64,000 nt of DNA from Dongia_A sp039808885 (GTDB lineage: Bacteria > Pseudomonadota > Alphaproteobacteria > Dongiales > Dongiaceae): the NCBI GenBank assembly GCA_039808885.1, contig JBDHTX010000010.1, positions 58,343 to 122,342 on the forward strand, read 5' to 3'. The translations under genes were made by a program, and so were the position numbers. Positions 44,595 to 52,864 of this stretch are shown one piece after another. The notes below the pieces were generated by a model. That model was given only the letters and a program-made list of their open reading frames with translations. It searched no databases and was not told where the DNA came from. Position 1 is the first letter of the stretch. Each line of letters begins with the position of its first letter.

Positions 44595-45593
44595 ATGATC
44601 TCCAAGGACCGCCGCGCAGTGATCGAGTTCATGCTCGACAACCTCGTCTGGCTGATGCTCGTCATCGTGCTTGCAGTCTTCTCGGCGACCATCCCCAACT
44701 TCTTCCAGCCCGGCATCTTCGCCAACATCATCGAGCAATCGACCTTCGTCGGCGTCATGGCGATCGGCCTCGCCATCGTCATCATCGCCGGCAACATGGA
44801 CCTCTCGGTCGAATCCATCGCGGCATTGACCGCCATGATCACCGGCATCCTGTTCTGCTCGCACGGCATCGGCCTCGGCTACACGCTGACGCCGGAATGG
44901 CTGGTGCTCCCGGTTTCCCTGCTCCTCTCCATCGCGGTCGGCGGCCTGCTCGGCGCCACCAATGGCTGGCTGGTGGTAAAGCTGAAGATGAACGCCTTCA
45001 TCGTCACCCTCGCCTCCTATATCTGGGTGCGCGGCCTGGTGGTGGCGATTTCCGGCGGCCGCTCGGCGCAGGACCTGGCGCCATCCCTGCGCGTCATGGG
45101 CATCCAGACCGTCGGCTACATTCCGCTGATCGCCTGGCTGGCGATCGCCTGCTTCGTCTTGTTCACCTTCATCATGGGCAAGACGCCCTTCGGCCGTCAT
45201 GTCACCATGATCGGCGGCAATCCCGTTGCCCCATTCCGGGCCGGCATCAAGGTCGACAAGCTGGTCTTCATCACCTTCGTCCTGGCGGGCGCCATTTCCG
45301 GCGTCGCCGGCTGGCTGCTCGCCATCCGCACGTCGGGCGCCACGGCCAATCTCGGCGTCGGCATGCTGTTCAACGCCTTCGCCGCGGTGGTGATCGGCGG
45401 CGTCTCCCTGAAGGGCGGCATCGGCCGCCTGCCCGGCGTCTATGCCGGCGTGCTGCTGTTGTCGTCGATCCACACTGCGATCAACCTGATGGGCCTGCCG
45501 GCGCATTACACGCAGATGATCCTCGGCGCCCTGGTACTGGCGGCCGTGCTCATCGACACGGTCAAGCTGCAGATCCGGCAGCGTCTGGCATAG
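44595..45593 (+). CDS. CUT2 ABC transporter permease (FrcC-like)
   Basis: The 332-residue permease has about eight to ten hydrophobic helices and the BPD_transp_2 signature GVMAIGLAIVIIAGNMDLSV. It also shows TPFGRHVTMIGGNPVAPFRAGI as the cytoplasmic loop and GIGRLPGVYAGVLLLSSI. The ATG at 44595 is used; a longer frame would include the intercistronic hairpin. Together with the FrcA-like ATPase and FrcB-like binding protein it completes the importer. Confidence 0.92.
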   Translation: MISKDRRAVIEFMLDNLVWLMLVIVLAVFSATIPNFFQPGIFANIIEQSTFVGVMAIGLAIVIIAGNMDLSVESIAALTAMITGILFCSHGIGLGYTLTPEWLVLPVSLLLSIAVGGLLGATNGWLVVKLKMNAFIVTLASYIWVRGLVVAISGGRSAQDLAPSLRVMGIQTVGYIPLIAWLAIACFVLFTFIMGKTPFGRHVTMIGGNPVAPFRAGIKVDKLVFITFVLAGAISGVAGWLLAIRTSGATANLGVGMLFNAFAAVVIGGVSLKGGIGRLPGVYAGVLLLSSIHTAINLMGLPAHYTQMILGALVLAAVLIDTVKLQIRQRLA

Positions 45594-45603
45594 GGAGGCT
45601 CGC

Positions 45604-46374
45604 ATGACCGGACGCCTGCAGGATCGCGTTGCCCTTGTCATCGGCGCCGCCCGTGGCATCGGCGAAGGCATCGCCGCGCGCTTCGCCGAGGAAGGCGCCA
45701 AGGTTGTCGTGGCCGATGCCGAGGTCGAAGCCGGCAAGGCGACGGCGGCGCGGCTGAAGGGCCGTTTCGTCGCCGTCGACATCAGCCGCAAGGCAGACGC
45801 TGAGCGCGCGGTGGCCGAGACTCTCGCCGCCCACGGCAAGCTCGACATCCTGGTGCAGAACGCCGGCATCTATCCCTGGACCCTGATCGAGAACACCGAC
45901 CCGGACGAGTGGGACAAGGTGCTGGCGGTCAACCTGAAGGGCACCTTCCTCGCTGCCCAGGCGGCCCTGCCGCACATGAAGGCGCGAAAATCCGGCCGGA
46001 TGATCTTCACCTCCTCGATCACCGGGCCGCGCGTCACCAGCCCCGGCCATGGCCACTATTCCGCCAGCAAGGCCGGCATCAACGGCTTCATCAAGGCCGC
46101 GGCGCTCGAGTTCTCCGGCTACGGCATCACGGTCAACGGCATCGAGCCGGGGAACATCCTGACCGAGGGCATGCAGGCGCAGCGCAGCGCCGCTTTCATC
46201 AAGAGCATGGAGGACGCGGTGCCGCTGGGCCGCCTCGGCACGCCGCGCGACATCGCCAACGCCGCGCTGTTCCTGGCCTCCGACGATGCTTCCTACATCA
46301 CCGGCACCACCATCATCGTCGATGGCGGCCAGACCTTGCCCGAAGGCAAGGATTTCCGCCTCGCCCCCGATTGA
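45604..46374 (+). CDS. short-chain dehydrogenase/reductase
   Basis: The 256-residue SDR has the NAD(P) motif VIGAARGIGEGIAARF, NAG in LVQNAGIYPW, the catalytic Ser in FTSSITGPRV, Tyr-x-x-x-Lys in HYSASKAGI and the C-terminal YITGTTIIVDGGQTLP. It lies 10 bases after the permease gene of the FrcABC-like operon and probably oxidises the imported sugar or its lactone precursor. It converges on the KdgK-like kinase gene. Confidence 0.9.
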   Translation: MTGRLQDRVALVIGAARGIGEGIAARFAEEGAKVVVADAEVEAGKATAARLKGRFVAVDISRKADAERAVAETLAAHGKLDILVQNAGIYPWTLIENTDPDEWDKVLAVNLKGTFLAAQAALPHMKARKSGRMIFTSSITGPRVTSPGHGHYSASKAGINGFIKAAALEFSGYGITVNGIEPGNILTEGMQAQRSAAFIKSMEDAVPLGRLGTPRDIANAALFLASDDASYITGTTIIVDGGQTLPEGKDFRLAPD

Positions 46375-46393
46375 TCGCGCGATGGCGACCGGA

Positions 46394-47311
46394 TCAACGC
46401 CTTTCGCGGAGGAAACGCTCGACATCGGCGCGGCGCGGCAAGGGCTGCACCGCGCCATAGCCGAGGGTCGACAAAGCCGCGGCCGCATTGGCGAAGCGCG
46501 CCGCGTCCGCCGCGTCCCTGCCGGCGACGAGCTCGGCAAGGAAGGCGCCGGTGAAAGCGTCCCCGGCGCCCGTCGCATCGATGGCATCGACGGCGAAACC
46601 GGCGACGGTCTCCTGGCCTTCCGCGCGCGCCAGGTGGACGCCCGCCTTGCCCAGCGTCACCACCACGATGCGGCAGCCGAGCGCGAGGAAATGCGCGGCG
46701 ATGCGGACCGGATCGTCCAGGCCAAGCAGGGCGGCGGAATCCTCCAGCGAGGTCTTGAGGAAATCGGCCTGCCGCGCCGTGCGCTCGACCACCGGCCGCG
46801 CCTCCTCCACCGTCCAGAGGCGCGTGCGCAGATTGGTGTCGTAGGACAGCTTCACGCCCGCTTGGCGCCCCACGGCAAGGGCATGATCGACGGCCTCGCG
46901 CGCCGTCGCGCTGATCGCCTGGCTGATCCCCGAGACATGCAGGTAGCGGGCGGCGCCGATCATCGCGGCCGGGATGTCGGCCGGGGCCAGCAGGCTCGCG
47001 GCCGAGCCTTTGCGATAGTAGGTGAATTGATGGCCGGCCGGCCCATGGGTCACCAGGTAGAGGCCGGTCGGCGCCGTGCCGTGCCGCGACAGGGCGGAGA
47101 CATCCACCGCCTCGGCCCGCAACAGCGCCTCGAGCGCATCGCCGAAGGGATCGGCGCCCAGCTTGCTCACCATCGCCGTTCGTGCGCCCAGGCGCGCCGC
47201 GGCGATGGCGACATTCATGGTGTCGCCGCCGAAGCCCGGCAGGAAACGGCCATCCGCCTGCTGGTTCAGCTCGTAGAGCGGCTCGCCGATGCTGACGATC
47301 TCGATCGACAT
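46394..47311 (-). CDS. kdgK: 2-keto-3-deoxygluconate kinase-like PfkB kinase
   Basis: The 305-residue PfkB-family kinase carries GGDTMNVAIAAARLGAR at the substrate lid, FTYYRKGSAASLL (the YYR motif typical of KDG kinases) and the catalytic DATGAGDAFTGAFLAE. The expected reaction is ATP-dependent phosphorylation of 2-keto-3-deoxygluconate. The ATG at 47311 begins MSIEIVSIGEPLYELNQQ, as in KdgK proteins; the longer frame is antisense to the SDR promoter region. It lies between two SDR genes and is divergent from the second. The oxidative sugar route with a KDG step is inferred; no dehydratase gene was seen. Confidence 0.82.
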   Translation of the reverse strand: MSIEIVSIGEPLYELNQQADGRFLPGFGGDTMNVAIAAARLGARTAMVSKLGADPFGDALEALLRAEAVDVSALSRHGTAPTGLYLVTHGPAGHQFTYYRKGSAASLLAPADIPAAMIGAARYLHVSGISQAISATAREAVDHALAVGRQAGVKLSYDTNLRTRLWTVEEARPVVERTARQADFLKTSLEDSAALLGLDDPVRIAAHFLALGCRIVVVTLGKAGVHLARAEGQETVAGFAVDAIDATGAGDAFTGAFLAELVAGRDAADAARFANAAAALSTLGYGAVQPLPRRADVERFLRERR

Positions 47312-47400
47312 GCAATTGTTCCGATGGGTGCGATTCTGCCGCCATGCTTGAAGGCCGGCGCGCATCCGGTCAAGGCCGGGTTGCATCGCGAGGAGGAAAA

Positions 47401-48189
47401 ATGACCGAGAGGCAAGGCCGCCTGCAGGATCGCGTCGCGGTGGTGACCGGGGCCGCCCGGGGCATCGGCCTGGGCGCGGCGCGCAAGCTCGCCGGCGAAG
47501 GCGCCAGGGTGCTGCTGAGCGATGTCGACGCCGAAGAGCTGCACAAGGCCGAGCAGGCCCTGCTGAAGGAAGGGTTGCGCGTGGCGGCGACCATCGCCGA
47601 TGTCGCCGACCCGGCCAGCATCGCCCGCGTGATCGACAAGGCCGTCGGCGATTGGGGCCGCCTCGACATCCTGGTCAGCAACGCCGCCATCGTCGACGAC
47701 GCGGCCATCGCCGACATCACGCCGGAACGCTGGCACAAGGTGATGGCGGTCAATCTCGACAGCGTGCTGTTTGGCGCCAAGGCCGCCCTGCCGCACCTGC
47801 GCAAGAGCCCCTCGCCCAGCATCATCAACATCGCCTCGATCCAGGGCATCCGCGGCCAGCCAAACGCGATGGCCTACGCCTCGGCCAAGGGCGCGGTGGT
47901 GAATCTCACCCGCTGCATGGCGGTCGATTTCGGCCCTGAGGGCGTGCGCGTCAACGCCATCGCGCCGGGCTACATCGACACCCGCATGGCGCAGATGCAT
48001 GGCGGGATGCATGAGCATCGCACCGACTGGTTCCAGGACGTGTTCATCAAATACGGCCGCCTGCCCCTGCGCCGCCCCGGCACGGTCGAGGATGTCGCCG
48101 GCCCGATCCTGTTCCTCGCCAGCGACGACAGCCGCTACATGACTGGGCAAGTGCTCGTGGTCGATGGCGGCATCACCAGCACGTACTGA
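47401..48189 (+). CDS. short-chain dehydrogenase/reductase
   Basis: The 262-residue SDR has the NAD motif VTGAARGIGLGAARKL, NAA in LVSNAAIVDD, IINIASIQGIRGQPNAMAYASAKG containing the catalytic Ser, Tyr and Lys (split here: IASIQG and AYASAKG), and GQVLVVDGGITSTY. The start at 47401 follows GAGGAGG. It lies 89 bases from the divergent kdgK gene and 12 bases before the second ROK gene. It probably oxidises or reduces a sugar in the adjacent amino-sugar or KDG pathway. Confidence 0.9.
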   Translation: MTERQGRLQDRVAVVTGAARGIGLGAARKLAGEGARVLLSDVDAEELHKAEQALLKEGLRVAATIADVADPASIARVIDKAVGDWGRLDILVSNAAIVDDAAIADITPERWHKVMAVNLDSVLFGAKAALPHLRKSPSPSIINIASIQGIRGQPNAMAYASAKGAVVNLTRCMAVDFGPEGVRVNAIAPGYIDTRMAQMHGGMHEHRTDWFQDVFIKYGRLPLRRPGTVEDVAGPILFLASDDSRYMTGQVLVVDGGITSTY

Positions 48190-48201
48190 GGTCGGGCTGG
48201 C

Positions 48202-49425
48202 ATGACCGGAAAGACCAGGCGATCGAAGCCGCGGGCACGGAAGGCCGCAGCCAGTCGCGCCTCGCGGGGGGCGCCCGAGGCGGAAATCATGCGCGCGATC
48301 ATTGCCGTTGGTGCGGTGTCGCCCGCCGAGCTGGCCCGCGCCACGGAGCAGTCGCCACGCCTGGTTTCGAGCGCCATCCGTAGCTTGACCGAACGGGGTT
48401 GGATCGCCGCAACTGGCCGGGGCAGTGCGGCCAGCAAGGTTGCGCCATGCGCCGGCACGGCTTTCGTGCTCGGCTGCGATCTCGGCGGCAGCAAGCTGCA
48501 TGTCGCCATCGCCGATCTGACCGGAACGCTGGTCGCGCAGGCGATCGAGCAGACGGACCAGGATTCCGGTCGCGCCGTGCTGGCGCAGATCCGGCGGCTG
48601 ACCGGGGAGGTCCTGCGCCGGGCGGGGATCGACCGGAGGCGAATCCTCGGAGCGACCTTGGGCATGCCGGGCGTCATCGATCCCACCAGCGGCGCGCTCT
48701 CGCTCAGCCCCAACATTCCCGATTTCGGCAGGGCCAACGTCATCGCGGCGATGAGCCGGGCCTTCGGCTGCCCGGTCCGCATCGAGAACGATGTCAACCT
48801 TGCCGTCATCGGCGAGCATTGGCGTGGCGCCGGCCGCGGTCGCAGGAACCTGGCCTTCATCGCGCTCGGCACCGGCATCGGCATGGGCCTGCTCTGCGAT
48901 GGCCGCCTGGTGCGCGGCGCCCATGGCGCCGCCGCCGAGATCGCCTATCTGCCGATGGGCGGCGATCCCTTCGCGCCGGGGAATGTCGCCGCCGGAACCT
49001 TCGAATCCGTGGTCGGCACCGCCGGCATCCTGCAGCGTTTCGCGGCGGCGGGCGGCGGCGCGGCGACGGGCGTGCGCGCCATTCTGGCGGCGGCGAAGCT
49101 GGGCGACAGCACGGCGGTCCGGGTGATCGACGACACCGCGCGCTGGACGGCGCTCGGCATTGCCGCCGTCGTGGCCCTGGTCGATCCCGAAATGGTCGTG
49201 CTTGGCGGCGGGATCGGCACGCAACCGGATTTTGTCAACCAGGTGGAGCGGCATCTGAGGAACTGCGTGGCACGGCCGGTGCCGGTCGCGGTCTGCGTCC
49301 TCGGCAACCAGGCGACATTGCTGGGCGCCATTGCCACCGCGATCGCCGACCTGCCGGGTAGCCTGTTTGCCGGCAAGGCCACAAACCCCGCCGCCGGTTC
49401 GCGGCGCAATCCGGAGGCGGCATGA
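48202..49425 (+). CDS. ROK-family protein with N-terminal winged HTH, zinc motif lost
   Basis: The 407-residue protein has a basic N-terminus (TGKTRRSKPRARKAA), a winged-HTH (EIMRAIIAVGAVSPAELARA, PRLVSSAIRSL) and a ROK domain. Nucleotide and substrate motifs look competent (VLGCDLGGSKLHVAIADL; RIENDVNLAVIGEH; FIALGTGIGMGLLCDG). In the expected CxCGxxGC zinc loop, however, it reads GDPFAPGNVAAGTFE, with no Cys. It may be a sugar-sensing repressor, or a kinase-like protein with altered structure. It overlaps nagB by 4 bases, so it probably regulates the amino-sugar genes that follow. Confidence 0.87.
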   Translation: MTGKTRRSKPRARKAAASRASRGAPEAEIMRAIIAVGAVSPAELARATEQSPRLVSSAIRSLTERGWIAATGRGSAASKVAPCAGTAFVLGCDLGGSKLHVAIADLTGTLVAQAIEQTDQDSGRAVLAQIRRLTGEVLRRAGIDRRRILGATLGMPGVIDPTSGALSLSPNIPDFGRANVIAAMSRAFGCPVRIENDVNLAVIGEHWRGAGRGRRNLAFIALGTGIGMGLLCDGRLVRGAHGAAAEIAYLPMGGDPFAPGNVAAGTFESVVGTAGILQRFAAAGGGAATGVRAILAAAKLGDSTAVRVIDDTARWTALGIAAVVALVDPEMVVLGGGIGTQPDFVNQVERHLRNCVARPVPVAVCVLGNQATLLGAIATAIADLPGSLFAGKATNPAAGSRRNPEAA

Positions 49426-50159
49426 TCAAGCTACGACGCTTCAAGCGGCGCGAAGATGTGACGGCGGCCGCAGCGGATGTCGTCTGCGCGCTGCTCGCCG
49501 CCAGACCGGGAGCGGTTGTCGGCCTGGCGACCGGGCGGACGCAGGAACCGCTTTTCGCCGAATTGCTGCGCCGCCATCGCCGCGGGGAAGTGTCGTTCCG
49601 CCAGGCGCGGTTCTTTCACCTCGACGAATACTGGCGCCTTCCGGGCTCCTCGCCGCAATCCATGAGCCACACCCTGCGTGCGTTGTTCGTCGGCGCCACC
49701 GATCTGCCGCCGGACAGGTTCCATTGCGTCGACGGCATGGCAGCCGATCCGGCGGTGGAGGCCGCCCGTTATGAGGCGGAGATCCGCCAGACCGGCGGCA
49801 TCGACCTGCAATTGCTGGGCATGGGCACCAACGGGCATATCGGCTTCAACGAGCCCGGCTCGCCGCACGATTCCCGGATGCGGCTGGTCACGCTGACGGA
49901 AGAGACGCGGCATCAGAACCGCGATTTCTTTCCCCCGGACGCGGTTGTGCCGGACCAGGCCCTGACCATGGGCATTGCGACCATCCTGGCGGCAAAGTCG
50001 ATCCTGGTGCTGGTGACCGGCGCCTCCAAGCGCACGGCATTGCAGGCCGCGATCGAAGGGACCATAAGTGCTGCATGCCCTGCTTCGGCCCTGCGGCGCC
50101 ACCCTGACTGCACCATGTTGTGCGATGCCGAAGCTGTCAGCAGTTTGAAAGGAATGTAG
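49422..50159 (+). CDS. nagB: glucosamine-6-phosphate deaminase (NagB family)
   Basis: The 245-residue enzyme converts glucosamine 6-phosphate to fructose 6-phosphate and ammonia. Visible motifs are VVGLATGRTQEPLF for phosphate binding, FHLDEYWRLPGSSPQSM with the catalytic Asp, LGMGTNGHIGFNEPGS with the catalytic His, and LVTGASKRTALQ. It lacks the C-terminal regulatory part of E. coli NagB, so it is the short, non-allosteric type. It overlaps the ROK gene start by ATGA and is followed 4 bases later by ridA, which suggests joint action on amino sugars. Confidence 0.88.
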   Translation: MIKLRRFKRREDVTAAAADVVCALLAARPGAVVGLATGRTQEPLFAELLRRHRRGEVSFRQARFFHLDEYWRLPGSSPQSMSHTLRALFVGATDLPPDRFHCVDGMAADPAVEAARYEAEIRQTGGIDLQLLGMGTNGHIGFNEPGSPHDSRMRLVTLTEETRHQNRDFFPPDAVVPDQALTMGIATILAAKSILVLVTGASKRTALQAAIEGTISAACPASALRRHPDCTMLCDAEAVSSLKGM

Positions 50160-50163
50160 AGCC

Positions 50164-50625
50164 ATGAGCGCGGAACAGAGACTGAAGGAACGCGGCATCG
50201 TCCTGCCGGAACTGCCCTCCCCCAAAGGCACCTACGTCCCGGCCAATCTGCACAACGGCATCCTCTATCTGTCCGGCCAGGGCCCGCTGCTGGAGAACGG
50301 CGAGTTCGCCTGCGGCCTTGTCGGCAAGGACTTTACCGTGGAGCAGGCCTACCAGCATGCCCGGCGCACCGGCCTGGTGTTGCTGTCGGCGGCGCGTGCG
50401 GCGCTGGGCTCGCTGGACCGGGTCGAGAAGGTGCTGAACGTGCTCGGCATGGTGAACGCCGTGCCCGGCTTCGGCGACCATCCGAAGGTGATCAACGGCT
50501 GCTCCGACCTCATGGTCGAGGTGTTCGGCGAGGCCGGGCGCCATGCCCGCGCCGCGGTCGGCATGGGCACCCTGCCGATGAACATCTCGGTCGAGATCAC
50601 CGCGATCATGGCGGTCAGGGCCTGA
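50164..50625 (+). CDS. RidA-family enamine/imine deaminase
   Basis: The 153-residue protein belongs to the YjgF/YER057c/UK114 family. It has the start LPSPKGTYVPANLHNGILYL, QAYQHARRTGLVLLSAARAA, and NVLGMVNAVPGFGDHPKVIN, with ARAAVGMGTLPMNISVEITA at the C-terminus (Arg contact with the carboxylate). RidA proteins hydrolyse reactive enamines released by PLP-dependent dehydratases or lyases. Here the partner PLP enzyme is encoded 20 bases downstream and NagB upstream, so a direct role in that pathway is likely (inference). Confidence 0.92.
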   Translation: MSAEQRLKERGIVLPELPSPKGTYVPANLHNGILYLSGQGPLLENGEFACGLVGKDFTVEQAYQHARRTGLVLLSAARAALGSLDRVEKVLNVLGMVNAVPGFGDHPKVINGCSDLMVEVFGEAGRHARAAVGMGTLPMNISVEITAIMAVRA

Positions 50626-50645
50626 GGGAAGCCGCCGGGGCCGCC

Positions 50646-51842
50646 ATGAACCTCTACGAGACACGCGGGCTGCGCACGCTGATCAACGCCAAGGGCACGG
50701 CGACCCGGCTGTCCGGCGGCATCATGCGGCCGGAAGTGACGGCGGCGATGGCGGAGGCGGCGAAGTACTGCGTCGACATGGCGGAGCTGCAGGCGCACGC
50801 CTCGCAAGTGATCGCCCGCGAGACCGGCGCCGAGGCCGGCTACGTGACCTCGGGTGCCGCCGCCGGATTGCTGCTGGCGACGGCGGCCTGCGTCGCCGGG
50901 CTGGAGCCGTCGAAGATGGCCCGCCTGCCCGACACGACGGGCATGAGGAACGAGGTCGTCATCGTCCGCAGCCAGCGGAACTTCTACGACCACGCCATCC
51001 GCACCGCGGGCGTGAAGCTGGTCGAGGTCGGCCTGCCAGACCGCTTCGCCGGCGCCGGCGTGCGCGATGCGGAGGCCTGGGAGATTGCCGATGCCATCAC
51101 CGAGCGGACGGCGGCCATCCACTACGTGGTCGACCGCTCTGCGCGGCCAAGCCTGGGCGAGGTCGTCCGGGTAGCCCACGATGCTGGCGTGCCGGTCTTC
51201 GTCGACGCCGCGGCGCAGCTGCCGCCGCAGGCCAATCTGCGCCGCTTCATCGCCGAAGGCGCGGACCTGGTGGCGTTTTCCGGCGGCAAGGCGATCGGCG
51301 GCCCGCAGGCGACGGGCATCCTCTGTGGCAAACGCGACCTGATCATGTCGGCGGCGCTGCAGCATCTCGACCTCGACATTTTCTGGGAGCAATGGTCGCC
51401 GCCGCCCGCCCTGATCGACAAGGGCCGGCTCAAGGGCGTGCCCCAGCACGGCATCGGCCGCCCCTGCAAGGTCGGCAAGGAAGACGTCATTGGCCTGCTG
51501 ACCGCCCTCGAGCTGTTCGTTGCCGAAGGCGACGCGGCGCGTCACCGGCGCTGGCTGGCGGCGATGCAAAGCCTCGCCGCCGGGCTCGGGGCGCTGCCCG
51601 GCGTCGCGGTCACCCTGACCGGCACCGACAGCACCGAGGCGGTTCCCGGGCTGGAGCTGGCGCTCGGCAAGGGCGCCAGGCTCACCGCGCTGGAGCTGGT
51701 CATCGCGCTGCAGAACGGCGACCCGGCGATCCAGGTCGATCCGACCCATTGCGACCGCGACGTTGTCGTCGTAAATCCCATCTGCCTGCAGGACGGCGAA
51801 GCGGAGATCGTGGCGCGCGGCATCAGACTGGCGCTCGGCTGA
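50646..51842 (+). CDS. SelA-like PLP-dependent enzyme (DgaE/ammonia-lyase or aminotransferase-like)
   Basis: The 398-residue protein is a fold-type I PLP enzyme of the SelA/DUF-like group that includes D-glucosaminate 6-phosphate ammonia-lyase (DgaE). It shows RGLRTLINAKGTATRLSGGIM, YVTSGAAAGLLLATAACVAG, PVFVDAAAQLPPQANLRRF with PLP-contact Asp, and the PLP Lys in LVAFSGGKAIGGPQATGILC. A role as amino-sugar acid ammonia-lyase fits the RidA and NagB neighbours. It is not serine-tRNA selenium transferase, because no selenocysteine genes are nearby. It is followed 10 bases later by a desaturase-family gene. Confidence 0.88.
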   Translation: MNLYETRGLRTLINAKGTATRLSGGIMRPEVTAAMAEAAKYCVDMAELQAHASQVIARETGAEAGYVTSGAAAGLLLATAACVAGLEPSKMARLPDTTGMRNEVVIVRSQRNFYDHAIRTAGVKLVEVGLPDRFAGAGVRDAEAWEIADAITERTAAIHYVVDRSARPSLGEVVRVAHDAGVPVFVDAAAQLPPQANLRRFIAEGADLVAFSGGKAIGGPQATGILCGKRDLIMSAALQHLDLDIFWEQWSPPPALIDKGRLKGVPQHGIGRPCKVGKEDVIGLLTALELFVAEGDAARHRRWLAAMQSLAAGLGALPGVAVTLTGTDSTEAVPGLELALGKGARLTALELVIALQNGDPAIQVDPTHCDRDVVVVNPICLQDGEAEIVARGIRLALG

Positions 51843-51852
51843 GGGGGCGATC

Positions 51853-52857
51853 ATGGACGACACAGCGTACGGCACGCGCAACAAGCGGGGCGACTGGAAA
51901 CCCAGCCGGCTGATCGAGTATCCGCCGGTCGTGGTCTGGCCGCCGCGCCCGATCGGCTTCGTCAAATGGCTGCTCGGCTATCCCGGCTTCATCCTGCCCT
52001 GGAACCTGGTCTATGCGATCCTCGCCGTGCTGATCTGGCGCTATGCGACGCCGGCGCTGGAGACCATGCGCGACTTCGCCCCCGGCTGGGTCGCCTTCCT
52101 GCTGCTGCGCAACTTCGTGCTGATCCTCGTCTGCTTCGGCGGAATGCATCTCTGGCTCTACAGCTGGAAGCGCCAGGGCACGCAGTTCAAATACAATGGC
52201 CGCTGGCAGGACGGGAATGGCGGCGCCTTCCTGTTCCGCGACCAGACCATCGACAACATGATCTGGAGCCTGGGCAGCGGCCTGCCCATCTGGACCGCCT
52301 ACGAAGCGGTGACGCTCTGGGCCTATGCCAATGGCTACATCCCGTTCCTCAGCTGGGAAGCGCACCCCGTCTATTTCATCGCCCTGCTGCTCTTCATCCC
52401 GCTGTTCCGCGAGGTGCATTTCTACCTGGTGCATCGGCTGATCCACTGGCCGCCGCTCTATCGCGCGGTACACCGCCTGCACCACCTGAACGTCAATCCT
52501 GGGCCGTGGTCGGGCCTCGCCATGCACCCGGTCGAGCACCTGCTCTATTTCTCCGGCATCCTGCTGCATTGGGTGGTGCCGTCCCATCCGGTGCACGCGC
52601 TGTTCCACCTGCTGCATGCGGGATTGTCGCCGGCGCCGGTTCATACCGGCTTCGACCGCATCAAGCTGGGCAGCGAGCACAGCTTCGACACCGAAGGTTA
52701 CGCCCACTACCTCCACCACAAGTATTTCGAATGCAACTACGCCGACGGCGCGCTGCCGATCGACAAGTGGTTCGGCACCTTCCACGATGGCTCGGAGGAA
52801 GCCCAGGAGGCCATGAACCGGCGATTCATGGCCCGCGCCAGGAAACAGGGCGCCTGA
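51853..52857 (+). CDS. sterol desaturase / fatty acid hydroxylase family membrane protein
   Basis: The 334-residue membrane enzyme has about four hydrophobic helices and the His cluster of the FA_hydroxylase superfamily: HFYLVHRLIHWPP, AVHRLHHLNVNPG and, farther on, LHHKYFECNY. These would bind two irons for O2-dependent hydroxylation or desaturation. The first helix region begins GFILPWNLVYAILAVLIW. It is only 10 bases after the PLP gene, in the same direction, so it belongs to the cluster by position, although its lipid-like chemistry does not obviously match. The substrate is unknown. Confidence 0.88.
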   Translation: MDDTAYGTRNKRGDWKPSRLIEYPPVVVWPPRPIGFVKWLLGYPGFILPWNLVYAILAVLIWRYATPALETMRDFAPGWVAFLLLRNFVLILVCFGGMHLWLYSWKRQGTQFKYNGRWQDGNGGAFLFRDQTIDNMIWSLGSGLPIWTAYEAVTLWAYANGYIPFLSWEAHPVYFIALLLFIPLFREVHFYLVHRLIHWPPLYRAVHRLHHLNVNPGPWSGLAMHPVEHLLYFSGILLHWVVPSHPVHALFHLLHAGLSPAPVHTGFDRIKLGSEHSFDTEGYAHYLHHKYFECNYADGALPIDKWFGTFHDGSEEAQEAMNRRFMARARKQGA

Positions 52858-52864
52858 GCTCAGG

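Noticed and set aside
47266..49254. 662-codon minus-strand frame opposite the SDR and ROK genes
   Set aside because: Antisense shadow; both plus-strand genes have complete catalytic or binding motifs.
50646..51842. Selenocysteine synthase SelA
   Set aside because: No selB, selC or selD nearby, and the neighbours are amino-sugar genes; only fold-level similarity is claimed.
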